From Pseudanabaena yagii GIHE-NHR1 (GTDB lineage Bacteria; Cyanobacteriota; Cyanobacteriia; Pseudanabaenales; Pseudanabaenaceae), in contig NZ_JAAVJL010000001.1 of the NCBI RefSeq assembly GCF_012863495.1, positions 1,860,001-1,924,000 on the forward strand: a DNA stretch of 64,000 nucleotides, written 5' to 3'. Position numbers and translations under genes: made by a program. Positions 8,615-17,623 of the stretch are shown here, in pieces. Positions within the stretch are counted from its first letter, which is position 1. Every line of letters starts with the position of its first letter. The notes under the pieces were generated by a model. That model did no database searches, had not been told where the DNA came from, and was given only the letters and a program-made list of their open reading frames with translations.

Positions 8615-9935
8615 AATCTTGGTCAGAATGGTTGTGAAATCTCCACAATATTGAATTAGTGGGAACAGATTGAAAAATTACTTCCATTAGTTTTTTTGCG
8701 CCAAACTTTCCATAACCCCGACTACGGTTCAGATCAGCAACAATGCCTTGGAAGAGTATCGATATACCCAAACCAGTCCAGAGGATTTGTAGGTAACGCA
8801 TGACTTCGCTATTGCCGCCTAGTTCTCCAGATAGACAAGCGATCGCGACAATAAGCAGTAACCACAGATATTTCTTTTGACTAGGATATTTGCCAATGAG
8901 CCACAGTGCAAATATGCTGTGGCAAGTGCCACTAATTATGCTATCAAGCCATAGATGAGGCGATATCAATAGACCGAGTGACTCAACACTAAATACTAAT
9001 GCAGTGATTGCCGTTAAGGATTGCACTTTCTGTAAATGACGCTGTGTGAGAACATCTTGAATTTCTAATAATGCTCGCAATACATTAACTGACAATAGAG
9101 CTTTTCCTTCCGTATTAAGCAAAGAGAGAATTCTTGTTTTTAAGGCATATACATCAGGTTGTGGCTTTTCCCAAATCTCTTGGCTTTCCCTACCATCACT
9201 ATATTGCAGTCGGACTTTCACTGGCAAAGGGTCAGCTACTGTACAGACGATCTCCTGTGGCGAAATGAGCTTACGCATTTCCTCATTTTGTAAGGCACGA
9301 TAAATCGCATGACGATCACTTTCAGGATAAAGATCGGCTTTATTAAAAACCAACAAAATTGGCTTATAGAAGCTTTGGAGTTGTGCGATCGCTTCCTGCT
9401 CTAGCCGAGTCATATCTCCCGCAATCACAAACAAAATCAAGTCCGCACGCTTAGCTGCTTCAAGGGCAGTAGCTCCACCGATTTCTCCACCAACTTCATC
9501 TAGCCCTTGCGTATCAATAAGCTGTAATTCTAATTTATGATACTGCTCTCCATTTTCAGGATTGTCCATCGGGATCTTCCATTCATAAATGCTAGTTCCC
9601 TTAGTAACTCCATGGATTGCTCCTGTCTCTCCTAGCTTTTGCCCAAATAGAGCATTCAATAGGGAAGTTTTACCTTTGGATACCATTCCAAAAACCGCGA
9701 TCGCGATCGTAAATTGGTCTAGCTTCTCTTGCAAAAAGGCTATTTCCTCAGTTTCTCGATTTGTTAGCTCTGATTGAAATAAGTCACGATATTTGACCAG
9801 CAGTTCATGGGCAAGGGATGTATAGATGAGCTTATTTATGTCAGTTTTCTGGGGAAACAATGCAATCAAGGTTAGAACAACACAAATATTATATAAAGAA
9901 TCGATTTTTTGTGGTGAAGCGAAGCCAGATCTCAA
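8613..9935 (-). CDS. Dynamin/Era-like membrane GTPase
   Basis: Up to 440 residues. G1 is GMVSKGKTS (about residues 83-91), G3 lies in LIDTQGLDEVGG, and G4 is FNKADLYP. The C-terminal 130 residues hold several hydrophobic segments (LLISPHLWLDSIISG, YLWLLLIVAIACLSG, ILWTGLGISILFQGI), so the GTPase is membrane-anchored. It resembles the YeeP/Era-like GTP-binding family common in cyanobacteria. The TTG start at 9935 lies in an imperfect palindrome (about 9894-9950), so translation may begin a little later. The stop TAG uses the first bases of the mini-element at 8501-8614. Role unknown; related proteins act in membrane remodelling. Confidence 0.75.
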   Translation of the reverse strand: MRSGFASPQKIDSLYNICVVLTLIALFPQKTDINKLIYTSLAHELLVKYRDLFQSELTNRETEEIAFLQEKLDQFTIAIAVFGMVSKGKTSLLNALFGQKLGETGAIHGVTKGTSIYEWKIPMDNPENGEQYHKLELQLIDTQGLDEVGGEIGGATALEAAKRADLILFVIAGDMTRLEQEAIAQLQSFYKPILLVFNKADLYPESDRHAIYRALQNEEMRKLISPQEIVCTVADPLPVKVRLQYSDGRESQEIWEKPQPDVYALKTRILSLLNTEGKALLSVNVLRALLEIQDVLTQRHLQKVQSLTAITALVFSVESLGLLISPHLWLDSIISGTCHSIFALWLIGKYPSQKKYLWLLLIVAIACLSGELGGNSEVMRYLQILWTGLGISILFQGIVADLNRSRGYGKFGAKKLMEVIFQSVPTNSILWRFHNHSDQD

Positions 9936-9962
9936 AAATCAATTCTTTATTAATCTAATTCG

Positions 9963-11078
9963 CTACTTTTGGTTAAATTGAGCGATCGCTAATTCATAAA
10001 TCTCGCTTAGTTTCTGTGCATGAATAGCAAGGGTAAACTCATTGTGAAATAGCTCATTTCCAGCGATACCAAGTACACGAGCCTTATCAAAATTAATAGC
10101 TAGCTCATTAATTGCCGTTGCTAACTGTTCAACTTGATTAGGAGCCACTAAAACACCAGTTTTGCCATCTTGAATATGCTCAGGAATGCCTCCGACATCG
10201 CTAGCAATCACAGCTCGAAACCTTACATAAGCTTCTAATGTGACTAAGCCCGCAGGTTCTGGCCAAACGCTCGGAAAAATAACCGCAAAACTATTCCTAT
10301 ACAAATCCTCTAATTTTTCGCCCTGACACCAGCCATGCCAAGTAATGCGATCGCAAATCTTTAAATCTTCAGCTAATTGAAACACTTTAGGCATCGCCCA
10401 ACCATCGCCAGCAATGTCAAGCTGAATCTGTGGATCTATTAGAGGCATTGCTTTGAGCAGCCAATCTAAACCTTTATCTGGCACGATCCGACCAGCAAAT
10501 AAAATCCTTTTTTGTTGGTGAACTTCTTCGGTAAGCTCCCTATGAATACTGGTTGGCTCGGCAATCCCACAGCGTAAGGTCACTACTTGAGATGCAGGCA
10601 AGCCATTGGCAATCAATTGCGATCGCACATATTCACTATTAGCGATCGTTAAGATTTCAAGTTTTTTCAAGGCGTTGAGTTCTGTAATTGCTCGTTGCCA
10701 ATTTTTCAGTACTTGCGGTGGTCGCCGACTACCACAACCATCAACAAAATGTCCCCATGTGCATCCCCAACCATTTAATAAGCGATCGCAACTAGATTTT
10801 GTAACCGTAAAATATTTCGAGCCACTGGCACAGTAAACATCATGATTATGAGCTGTAAATACCGCAGGGCAATGATTTCTTAAGTGCAGTAATCCATTAG
10901 ATTCGTGGATATGCAACAGTTGAAAATGACTTTGATCATAATCCAAAGGATTAGCGATGATCTCCTCCGCAAAGGTATCAGGCATCGCTGCATACAAGCC
11001 ATTAATATAGGTTTTGATGCCCCCACCAGCGACAGCAGCACTAGCAGAACAATGATAAATTTTATTTTTGAAAATCAT
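9963..11078 (-). CDS. GT4-family glycosyltransferase
   Basis: 371 residues of GT-B fold. The N-terminal domain has GGGIKTYINGLYAAMPD (the glycine-rich acceptor-side loop) and HIHESNGLLHLRNHCP. The C-terminal Glycos_transf_1 domain has LFAGRIVPDKGLDWLLKA and the EPAGLVTLEA E-x7-E-like motif that binds the nucleotide sugar. Retaining transfer to a polysaccharide or lipid acceptor is expected. It includes an unusual Cys-rich stretch (CDRLLNGWGCTWGHFVDGCG) often seen in GT4 relatives of capsule/EPS synthesis. No other polysaccharide gene is nearby, so the product is unassigned. Confidence 0.85.
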   Translation of the reverse strand: MIFKNKIYHCSASAAVAGGGIKTYINGLYAAMPDTFAEEIIANPLDYDQSHFQLLHIHESNGLLHLRNHCPAVFTAHNHDVYCASGSKYFTVTKSSCDRLLNGWGCTWGHFVDGCGSRRPPQVLKNWQRAITELNALKKLEILTIANSEYVRSQLIANGLPASQVVTLRCGIAEPTSIHRELTEEVHQQKRILFAGRIVPDKGLDWLLKAMPLIDPQIQLDIAGDGWAMPKVFQLAEDLKICDRITWHGWCQGEKLEDLYRNSFAVIFPSVWPEPAGLVTLEAYVRFRAVIASDVGGIPEHIQDGKTGVLVAPNQVEQLATAINELAINFDKARVLGIAGNELFHNEFTLAIHAQKLSEIYELAIAQFNQK

Positions 11079-11161
11079 TTATACCCATCAAACCCATAAA
11101 AATTATTTTGGGATTATTTTTGCTTATTTTGCGCTTTCTGTTGTAACATAGATATTCGCAA

Positions 11162-11235
11162 CGGGATGTAGCGCAGCTTGGTAGCGCGCCTGCTTTGGGA
11201 GCAGGATGCCGTAGGTTCGAATCCTATCATCCCGA
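11162..11235 (+). tRNA. tRNA-Pro (UGG)
   Basis: A 74-nt cloverleaf. Acceptor CGGGATG pairs with CATCCCG, followed by discriminator A. The anticodon stem CCTGC/GCAGG closes loop TTTGGGA, giving anticodon UGG. The T-arm includes GGTTCGAATCC. No CCA is encoded. Confidence 0.97.
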
Positions 11236-11246
11236 CTTAAATAAAT

Positions 11247-11276
11247 AAAAAAGCGCCGCAAGGTGCTTTTTTATTT
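11247..11276. terminator. Bidirectional terminator between tRNA-Pro and rhodanese gene
   Basis: AAAAAAGC...GCTTTTTT hairpin with inner CC/GG pairs and loop GCAA. T-runs on both strands allow it to end the tRNA transcript (+) and the rhodanese transcript (-), whose stop lies within it. Confidence 0.8.
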
Positions 11277-11810
11277 GGCTGCTAATACTTGCAAATCCTG
11301 CGATCGCGTAAATTGTTTACGCCATGCCGTAATGCCACCCGTTAGAGTCAAGGCTTGGTAGCCACTATGGCTAAGCTGGTGATTTGCCTTGATCGATCGC
11401 ATTCCCGATGTGCAGTACAAAATAATTGTTGGTTTATCACGGTGAGTTCTTTCATAACTTTGCAAAATAGTTTTCACCTGTGAAATACCCAAACCTGACT
11501 CAATATCTGTAAGTGAGACAAGTTGACTATTGCCAATATGATCCTCTTGATATTCCTCAAATGATCGCACATCGATTAGCAGTACAGACTTGAACTTGCC
11601 ACTAGCTAACTCCTGCACAGAAATTTGCGGCGTACTAAAGCTTTGCAAATAGACAGGTAAACTCATTTGATGTTGATAAGCAAGAATGCTCAGGGTTCCA
11701 GTCCCAGCTACCAAGAGAGCGCCAACTACCGCTAAAGGAAGCAAATATCTACGGTTAGCAAAAACTTGCTGGAATTTATGTGTTTTGATGTGGTCTATAT
11801 TGGAATTCAT
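11271..11810 (-). CDS. Membrane-anchored rhodanese-like protein
   Basis: 179 residues from ATG at 11810. That start is preceded by GAGGG seven bases upstream; a longer reading from 11864 would begin inside a palindrome and is rejected. One hydrophobic helix follows a basic N-terminus (YLLPLAVVGALLVAGTGTL). The single rhodanese domain has ILYCTSGMRSIKA, with the Cys of the CxxGxR active loop. Expected to transfer sulfur or act as a persulfide carrier facing the periplasm or lumen. It is probably co-oriented with, but separated by a long hairpin from, the fatty acid hydroxylase gene upstream. Confidence 0.85.
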   Translation of the reverse strand: MNSNIDHIKTHKFQQVFANRRYLLPLAVVGALLVAGTGTLSILAYQHQMSLPVYLQSFSTPQISVQELASGKFKSVLLIDVRSFEEYQEDHIGNSQLVSLTDIESGLGISQVKTILQSYERTHRDKPTIILYCTSGMRSIKANHQLSHSGYQALTLTGGITAWRKQFTRSQDLQVLAAK

Positions 11811-11829
11811 TATTCCCTCGTAATATTTT

Positions 11830-11878
11830 AATTTAGAGGTGATATGGGGTGCGAAGCACCCCATATCACCTCTAAATT
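11830..11878. repeat. Long perfect palindrome, 23-bp arms, loop GAA
   Basis: Arms 11830-11852 and 11856-11878 pair without mismatch (GATATGGGGTGC / GCACCCCATATC core). It contains the TAG stop of the fatty acid hydroxylase (11872-11874) and lies between two minus-strand genes, so it may terminate, attenuate or stabilise mRNA. No run of U follows the hairpin on the minus strand. Confidence 0.85.
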
Positions 11879-12666
11879 TTTTCCCTAATTTTGATATTGA
11901 AACGATTTCTAATACTTTGAAATGGATAGATTAAATGATTTAAGTAACTAGTCTTAATATTCAATTTATTGCCATACTTAGTTGGATTTTCACCCTGAGG
12001 CATATGCCAAGTGCCAAATATATAATCAATAATTGGCAACTGAACCGCAAAATTTTTATTAGATATTTTAGGATTGCGATCATGATGCCAATGATGAAAC
12101 TCTGGTGTCGCAATAATCCACTTTACAACGGGAAACTGAATACGAATATTGGCATGAACAAAAAAGGCGATCGCACTAGAAAAAATTGCATAAATTGCTA
12201 AAGCTTCTGTCGAAAATCCTAGCCAATAAAGGGGAATCATTTGACAAGCTTTAGTAAATATCTGCTCGAAAGGATGCACTCGAACTGTCGCTAGCCAATC
12301 GATATTGGTTGAACTATGATGAATTATGTGAAATTGCCATAGCCAAGGCACAGTATGTAATAGGCGATGGGCAAAATAAAAACAAAGATCACCAATCAAG
12401 ATAGAAACTACTACTTGCAAGCTAAGTGGTTGTTGAGATACAAACCTAGATAGCATCGGTATTGAACCTTGGCTAAGCAAGGCAAATACTATTAAAATCT
12501 GTATCGTTCCTTTGCCAATAAAATAGCCTGAGAAATAATAACAAAGATCAGTTAGCCAACCTTCACGAAATAGATTTTGCTGATGCAAAGCTAATACTTT
12601 CTCAAGTGGAATAAATACACAAATTAGAATCAATATCCCTTTTATGACATCAGGTATTTCTAGCAT
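11872..12666 (-). CDS. Fatty acid hydroxylase / sterol desaturase superfamily protein
   Basis: 264 residues, integral membrane di-iron enzyme type. The histidine boxes are FAHRLLHTV (about 98-106), FHIIHHSSTNID (about 114-125) and PEFHHWHHDRNP (about 190-201), matching the HX3H, HX2HH and HX2HH ligands. Three to four hydrophobic helices surround them (ILILICVFIPLEKVL, IQILIVFALLSQG). It hydroxylates or desaturates a lipid or isoprenoid; substrate not predictable. ATG start. A headless relative remains at 5597-5956. Its stop codon lies in a long palindrome. Confidence 0.85.
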   Translation of the reverse strand: MLEIPDVIKGILILICVFIPLEKVLALHQQNLFREGWLTDLCYYFSGYFIGKGTIQILIVFALLSQGSIPMLSRFVSQQPLSLQVVVSILIGDLCFYFAHRLLHTVPWLWQFHIIHHSSTNIDWLATVRVHPFEQIFTKACQMIPLYWLGFSTEALAIYAIFSSAIAFFVHANIRIQFPVVKWIIATPEFHHWHHDRNPKISNKNFAVQLPIIDYIFGTWHMPQGENPTKYGNKLNIKTSYLNHLIYPFQSIRNRFNIKIREKI

Positions 12667-12686
12667 TTAGTCAAGATAAATTTTAA

Positions 12687-13625
12687 TTATTGAGATTCTT
12701 TAGCAGCTAATTTTTCAACCGATTGATTAGCGTTAATATCTTGGGCGATCTCCTTTTTCCAATTAGGAGACCAGCCTTTAGGAAACTTGCAATTATTAAA
12801 GGTTGCACCGCACCAATCTACATCCTCTAACTTTGCCATTGTAAAATCACAATTCTGCAAAACTGCATTTACAAATCTTGATCTAGTTAAATTTGCGCCA
12901 CAAAAAGAAGTCATCGCCGACCTCTTTACCTTAGCAAAATGGAGGTTAAAAGCTTTAGTTGCCAAAATAGCTGGAATAATCGTCAGAATTGCGAACAAGA
13001 TTGCGTAATGAATTTCTTGGTAGTGTAACCAACTATAACCTGCGGAAATTGCTGAAGATACTCCCACTGCCATCCATACCATACCCACAGCGATCGAGCC
13101 TTTTGAGTAGCCCAGATAAATTCCAAATAGCGACATCCCTAATGCGCCTAGTACCATGAGAATTCCACTTATTCCAGCTAAAACACCGCTATGAAGTGAA
13201 CTTGCTAAAGCCATCAAAAAAGCCAGTCCTAAAAAGAGCATTAAAGCCTTTCCTTTAGAAATAGTGGCTGCCGTCGCAAAAGCGGCAATCCAAATAAAAG
13301 GATCTGTCAGCCATGCATAGGGATTAGCCTCTGATACCCCACAACCCGCAAGGGTAAATTGGCTCAAAAACCATGATGCTATTCCCAGAGGAATTCCCAA
13401 GACAATATGTAAGGTGATTTGCCAGATCGCCGATTGAAATGTTTTCTCATCGCGCCCGATCACTGTTTCTGAAAAATCAGCACCCACCAGACTTGCACCG
13501 CGAAAATCACAACTTTTTAATCTAGAACCAGTAAAGTCAGCATAGTTACCACTGTCTACTCGAAATTCATCACGAAATGACTGATTTTGGAAATCCTGAT
13601 AGCGATAATTGACATAACTATTCAT
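12687..13625 (-). CDS. Pentapeptide-repeat membrane protein
   Basis: 312 residues. Short pentapeptide blocks occur at both ends: YADFTGSRLKSCDFRGASLV at about 27-46, and FCGANLTRSRFVNAVLQNCD near 240-260. The middle, about residues 65-225, contains six or so hydrophobic helices (HIVLGIPLGIASWFL, AGISGILMVLGALGMSLF and others). This split architecture, membrane core inside a right-handed beta-helix, occurs in many cyanobacterial proteins of unknown function. It shares strand and close spacing (15 bp) with the pilin-like gene upstream and is 20 bp from the hydroxylase gene, so the three may be cotranscribed. Confidence 0.8.
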   Translation of the reverse strand: MNSYVNYRYQDFQNQSFRDEFRVDSGNYADFTGSRLKSCDFRGASLVGADFSETVIGRDEKTFQSAIWQITLHIVLGIPLGIASWFLSQFTLAGCGVSEANPYAWLTDPFIWIAAFATAATISKGKALMLFLGLAFLMALASSLHSGVLAGISGILMVLGALGMSLFGIYLGYSKGSIAVGMVWMAVGVSSAISAGYSWLHYQEIHYAILFAILTIIPAILATKAFNLHFAKVKRSAMTSFCGANLTRSRFVNAVLQNCDFTMAKLEDVDWCGATFNNCKFPKGWSPNWKKEIAQDINANQSVEKLAAKESQ

Positions 13626-13640
13626 TGGTAAACCTCAGAT

Positions 13641-14288
13641 TTAGTTTAGTGAAAGCGTTCCTTCAGCACAGGTTGGCTTCCCGTTTTGCAATGATGGTTT
13701 GGACAACTTTTCTTGCAATCCTGTTCCTTGAGATTCACAAAGGATAGCGACAGTGGTAATCTCTCTTTTTTCAGAATTATTCTCAGGATTATTTTCTGGC
13801 GCAACCACAAATACCGCACCAACAAAACCTTTCACTTTGTCGTTTTTAGGAATTGCATATTGATAGGACACAAGTGGCAAACGCTGAATCTCATACTTAA
13901 AATTGCTCGTCTCTTCTTGTATACCGAGATCTAAAGCAGGAATAGACTTAGCAAAGGCTGATTTTTCTAGCCAAAAAGCCTGTTGCGCTCTATTCATACT
14001 ACCCACATAGGTTTTGCCTTCATAATTACGGGCTTTGTTGCCACAACCAACAGACTGACCTAAAAAAGCAGGTAATACTATAGCAAGGATGCCAAAACCT
14101 AAGCCACCATAAACAATCCAACGTAAAAGAGATCTCTTAGTTTTTTTCGGCTTCTGGAGTGGTAATTCATCTTGAGGTAAATCAGCGATCGCCTCTTGTT
14201 CAGTTTCCAAGACTAATTGATTTTCCCGATCATCATCGTCAACTTGCAACAACAATTCAGGCTGTTCTTTTTTAGTTTGCTGAACCAT
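13641..14288 (-). CDS. Type IV pilin-like G/H family protein with internal membrane anchor
   Basis: 215 residues. An acidic 45-residue N-terminus and a basic stretch (KPKKTKRS) precede one hydrophobic helix (WIVYGGLGFGILAIVLPAFL, about 57-76). The C-terminal domain has YVGSMNRAQQAFWLEKSAF, a segment characteristic of the cyanobacterial pilin G/H-like domain. The usual prepilin leader and GFTLxE motif are absent, so it should not be processed by PilD or assembled into pili. The topology suggests a signal-anchored periplasmic domain. Function unknown. Confidence 0.7.
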   Translation of the reverse strand: MVQQTKKEQPELLLQVDDDDRENQLVLETEQEAIADLPQDELPLQKPKKTKRSLLRWIVYGGLGFGILAIVLPAFLGQSVGCGNKARNYEGKTYVGSMNRAQQAFWLEKSAFAKSIPALDLGIQEETSNFKYEIQRLPLVSYQYAIPKNDKVKGFVGAVFVVAPENNPENNSEKREITTVAILCESQGTGLQEKLSKPSLQNGKPTCAEGTLSLN

Positions 14289-14863
14289 TTCGATTACCTC
14301 TTGACCTAAAAGTTAACTAGCCAAACACACTTCGGGATTCCTGCGACAGGCTTAGGTTAATCTTGCCCTAGGGTTGAGTACAAAGGTGCGATCGCGATCG
14401 CGAACTTACGTGACGAGCTAAAACGGCGATCATTCAAATCAACAATTAAAAAAACATAACCAAAAACTGTGGCGCACGCGCAGCGTGCGCCACAGTTTTT
14501 GGGTTTTATATATTAGTTGCACCTAGCTATTTATATAAGTACAAATACTTAACTTAGAAACATCAGTATTTGTACTTGTCTTTGTGCTTTAAGTCATTTT
14601 TAAAACGACTTGATCTAGTCCTGCTATATTGTTAACTAATATATTAAATTACTGGTATTTACTCCCTTGGGAGGATATCAACACCTCCTTAACACTTTTT
14701 TAAGATTTATTGTCGGATGTATATACTTTGTAAACATACCTAGATCCCTTGTTCGGAGAGGGTTTGAGGTATGTGATCATTTTGTCAGAAGGCAAACGTA
14801 AAGATGTGTTAAGCTAATTTCAAATCCATATAAATACTCGTAGTTAAAGCAGGATTTAAGAAT
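14289..14863 (+). promoter_or_regulatory. psbD upstream region and structured leader
   Basis: 575 bp without a gene. It contains a GTGGCGCACGC palindrome (14460-14502), a 13-bp inverted repeat AAGTACAAATACT (14537-14549) / AGTATTTGTACTT (14565-14577), and, near the start codon, ACATACCT (14734-14741) / AGGTATGT (14767-14774) enclosing CCCTT/GAGGG pairs. The last would fold in the 5' leader of the psbD mRNA. The promoter must lie in this region; a TATATT-like element (14620-14631) is possible but not decisive. Confidence 0.55.
14460..14535. repeat. Palindromic mini-repeat, GTGGCGCACGC family, copy 2
   Basis: Perfect 20-bp arms at 14460-14479 and 14483-14502, loop GCA. The right flank GGTTTTATATATTAGTTGCACC matches the reverse-complemented left flank of the copy at 85-150. 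It lies upstream of psbD and of the divergent pilin-like gene, where a terminator is not needed for either. Confidence 0.85.
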
Positions 14864-15931
14864 ATGACCATTGCAATGGGCAGGTCGCAAGAAGTCGAAA
14901 GAGGATGGTTTGACCTCCTCGACGACTGGCTGAAACGCGACAGATTTGTATTTATTGGTTGGAGTGGCTTATTGCTATTCCCCACCGCATTTTTAGCTAT
15001 TGGTGGCTGGTTTACAGGTATCACCTTCGTATCATCTTGGTACACCCACGGTTTAGCTTCTAGCTTCCTTGAAGGATGCAACATCTTGACCGTAGCTGTA
15101 TCTTCTCCTGCATTGAGCGTTGGTCACTCCTTGCTATTCCTATGGGGACCTGAAGCACAGGGCGACTTTACTCGCTGGTGTCAGATTGGTGGTTTATGGA
15201 CATTCCTCGCACTACATGGCGCATTTGCATTGATCGGCTTCATGCTCCGTCAATTTGAAATCGCTCGTCTAGTTGGTATCCGTCCTTATAATGCGATCGC
15301 CTTCTCTGGTCCTATCGCCGTATTCGTATCAGTATTCTTGATGTACCCCTTGGGTCAATCTGGCTGGTTCTTTGGTCCTACTTTCGGCGTAGCTGGCATT
15401 TTCCGCTTCATCTTGTTCCTACAAGGTTTCCACAACTGGACTCTGAACCCCTTCCACATGATGGGCGTAGCAGGTATCCTTGGTGGCGCATTACTTTGTG
15501 CTATTCACGGTGCAACCGTAGAAAACACCTTGTTTGAAGATGGCGATGGTAACAACGCAAACACCTTCAAAGCTTTCAACCCAACCCAAGAAGAAGAAAC
15601 CTACTCCATGGTTACAGCTAACCGTTTCTGGAGCCAAATCTTCGGTATTGCTTTCTCCAACAAGCGTTGGTTGCACTTCTTCATGCTATTCGTACCCGTA
15701 GCTGGTCTATGGTTCAGCAGCGTTGGTATCGTTGGTCTAGCATTGAACCTTCGTGCTTATGACTTCGTATCTCAAGAAGTCCGCGCCGCAGAAGATCCTG
15801 AATTTGAAACCTTCTACACCAAGAACTTGCTCTTGAACGAAGGTATTCGTGCTTGGATGGCTCCTCAAGACCAACCAGCCGAAAAATTCATCTTCCCTGA
15901 AGAAGTACTACCTCGTGGTAACGCACTGTAA
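14864..15931 (+). CDS. psbD: Photosystem II D2 protein
   Basis: 355 residues, close to the usual 352. D2 binds half of the PSII reaction-centre pigments, the pheophytin, QA and non-haem iron in the thylakoid membrane. Seen: the N-terminus [20 protein letters not shown], five hydrophobic helices, the helix D region [17 protein letters not shown] with its iron-ligand histidines, and the standard C-terminus [12 protein letters not shown]. The extreme N-terminus ([12 protein letters not shown]) is slightly longer than common. psbC follows after 221 bp rather than overlapping, which is unusual. Confidence 0.97.
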   Translation: MTIAMGRSQEVERGWFDLLDDWLKRDRFVFIGWSGLLLFPTAFLAIGGWFTGITFVSSWYTHGLASSFLEGCNILTVAVSSPALSVGHSLLFLWGPEAQGDFTRWCQIGGLWTFLALHGAFALIGFMLRQFEIARLVGIRPYNAIAFSGPIAVFVSVFLMYPLGQSGWFFGPTFGVAGIFRFILFLQGFHNWTLNPFHMMGVAGILGGALLCAIHGATVENTLFEDGDGNNANTFKAFNPTQEEETYSMVTANRFWSQIFGIAFSNKRWLHFFMLFVPVAGLWFSSVGIVGLALNLRAYDFVSQEVRAAEDPEFETFYTKNLLLNEGIRAWMAPQDQPAEKFIFPEEVLPRGNAL

Positions 15932-16152
15932 TCTCCACATTTCAAAATATTTTGCATAGATTTTATAAATCCAATATGCAAAATATTTTGGTAACAACTT
16001 AGCTATCAGATATCAGCACAGTTGGACTAGTTTTTAGATTATGATGATTCTCATCAAACCTCTAGACGTTAGCAGCTAATAAGCTGATATCTGATAGCTT
16101 AAAAATTATTTGCACTTTAAACCTATAAAAAGTTTTCTGGAGATAACCTCTC
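15932..16152. repeat. Spacer with nested inverted repeats separating psbD and psbC
   Basis: Two dyads fill this 221-bp gap. First, CAAAATATTTTGCATA (15943-15958) pairs with TATGCAAAATATTTTG (15975-15990). Second, AGCTATCAGATATCAGC (16001-16017) pairs with GCTGATATCTGATAGCT (16083-16099), enclosing 65 bp. The second looks like a small inserted element with 17-bp perfect ends. A GGAG at 16139-16142 serves as RBS for psbC. Confidence 0.8.
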
Positions 16153-17544
16153 GTGACGACGACCATTAACTTAAACTCGCTAGGAGTGGGTGGGCGTACA
16201 CAAGATTCATCTGGCTTTGCTTGGTGGTCTGGTAACGCAAGACTCATTAACCTTTCTGGCAAACTGCTGGGCGCACACGTTGCCCATGCTGGTCTGATTG
16301 TATTCTGGGCTGGGGCAATGACTTTATTTGAAGTCGCTCACTTTGTACCCGAAAAGCCAATGTACGAACAGGGCTTGATTCTCCTTCCTCACCTTGCGAC
16401 TCAAGGATGGGGTGTTGGCGCAGGCGGCGAAGTTGTAGACATTTTCCCCTACTTCGTAGTTGGTGTTTTACATTTGATTTCCTCTGCTATTCTTGGCTTT
16501 GGTGGTATCTATCATGCTTTGCGTGGTCCCGAAGTTTTAGAAAATTATTCTTCTTTCTTTGGTTACGACTGGAAAGACAAGAACCAAATGACCAACATCA
16601 TTGGTTATCACTTGATCTTGTTGGGCTTTGGTGCTCTTCTACTCGTATTCAAGGCGATGTTCTTTGGTGGACTTTATGATACATGGGCACCTGGTGGTGG
16701 CGATGTGCGTGTGATCACCAACCCTACTCTTAACCCTGTTATCATCTTTGGCTATTTGTTAAATTCGCCCTTTGGCGGTGAAGGTAACATCGTTGGTGTT
16801 GACAACCTTGAAGATGTAGTTGGCGGACATATTTGGCTCGGCTTAATCTTGATCAGTGGCGGTATCTGGCATATTCTAACTAAGCCTTTTGGTTGGGCAA
16901 GACGTGCTCTCGTTTGGTCTGGTGAAGCATATCTCTCTTACAGTCTTGGTGCTTTGAGTTTGATGGCATTTATTGCTACTTGCTTTGTATGGTTCAACAA
17001 CACCGTTTATCCTAGTGAGTTCTTTGGTCCTACTGGTGCTGAAGCTTCTCAATCTCAAGCATTTACTTACCTCGTTCGTGACCAAAAGCTGGGTGCAAAC
17101 ATTGCAACATCTCAAGGTCCTACAGGTCTTGGTAAATACCTCATGCGTTCTCCATCTGGCGAAATTATTTTCGGTGGTGAAACCATGCGTTTCTGGGACT
17201 TCCGTGGTCCTTGGTTAGAGCCTCTCCGTGGTCCTAGCGGTTTGGACATCGACAAACTAAAGAATGACGTTCAGCCTTGGCAAGTACGTCGCGCTGCTGA
17301 GTACATGACCCATGCTCCTTTGGGTTCTTTGAACTCAGTAGGTGGTGTTATCACTGAAATCAACGCGGTAAACTTTGTTTCTCCTCGTTCTTGGTTGGCA
17401 ACTTCTCACTTTGTATTGTCCTTCATGTTCTTAGTTGGTCACCTATGGCACGCTGGTCGCGCACGCGCAGCAGTTGCTGGTTTTGAAAAGGGTATTGACC
17501 GCGAGACTGAAGCTGTACTTTCGATGCCTGCACTCGATAAATAG
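16153..17544 (+). CDS. psbC: Photosystem II CP43 chlorophyll-binding protein
   Basis: 463 residues, inner antenna of PSII and provider of a Mn-cluster ligand. The GTG start is fixed by an in-frame TAA at 16144-16146 and a GGAG ten bases upstream. Seen: [20 protein letters not shown] and [16 protein letters not shown] at the N-terminus, the large lumenal loop with [20 protein letters not shown] (the Glu and Arg that face the Mn4CaO5 cluster), and a final helix rich in His ([14 protein letters not shown]). GTG starts are normal for psbC. Physical separation from psbD is not. Confidence 0.97.
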   Translation: MTTTINLNSLGVGGRTQDSSGFAWWSGNARLINLSGKLLGAHVAHAGLIVFWAGAMTLFEVAHFVPEKPMYEQGLILLPHLATQGWGVGAGGEVVDIFPYFVVGVLHLISSAILGFGGIYHALRGPEVLENYSSFFGYDWKDKNQMTNIIGYHLILLGFGALLLVFKAMFFGGLYDTWAPGGGDVRVITNPTLNPVIIFGYLLNSPFGGEGNIVGVDNLEDVVGGHIWLGLILISGGIWHILTKPFGWARRALVWSGEAYLSYSLGALSLMAFIATCFVWFNNTVYPSEFFGPTGAEASQSQAFTYLVRDQKLGANIATSQGPTGLGKYLMRSPSGEIIFGGETMRFWDFRGPWLEPLRGPSGLDIDKLKNDVQPWQVRRAAEYMTHAPLGSLNSVGGVITEINAVNFVSPRSWLATSHFVLSFMFLVGHLWHAGRARAAVAGFEKGIDRETEAVLSMPALDK

Positions 17545-17555
17545 TTTCTAAAATT

Positions 17556-17584
17556 AAAAAGGTTTCGCAATGCGAAACCTTTTT
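17556..17584 (+). terminator. psbC terminator hairpin
   Basis: AAAAAGGTTTCGCA / TGCGAAACCTTTTT, 12 bp after the psbC stop, with T-run on the plus strand. A typical intrinsic terminator. Confidence 0.85.
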
Positions 17585-17591
17585 AAATAAA

Positions 17592-17616
17592 AAAAGGGGC
17601 GCATTGCGCCCCTTTT
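17592..17616 (-). terminator. ycf65 terminator hairpin
   Basis: AAAAGGGGCGCA / TGCGCCCCTTTT. On the minus strand it is followed by TTTTTTATTT, so it ends the convergent ycf65 transcript. Confidence 0.8.
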
Positions 17617-17623
17617 ATATTTT

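Noticed and set aside
11811-11864. N-terminal extension of the rhodanese gene from an upstream ATG
   Set aside because: The extra residues are encoded by the arm of a long palindrome, while ATG 11810 has a proper GAGGG ribosome site.
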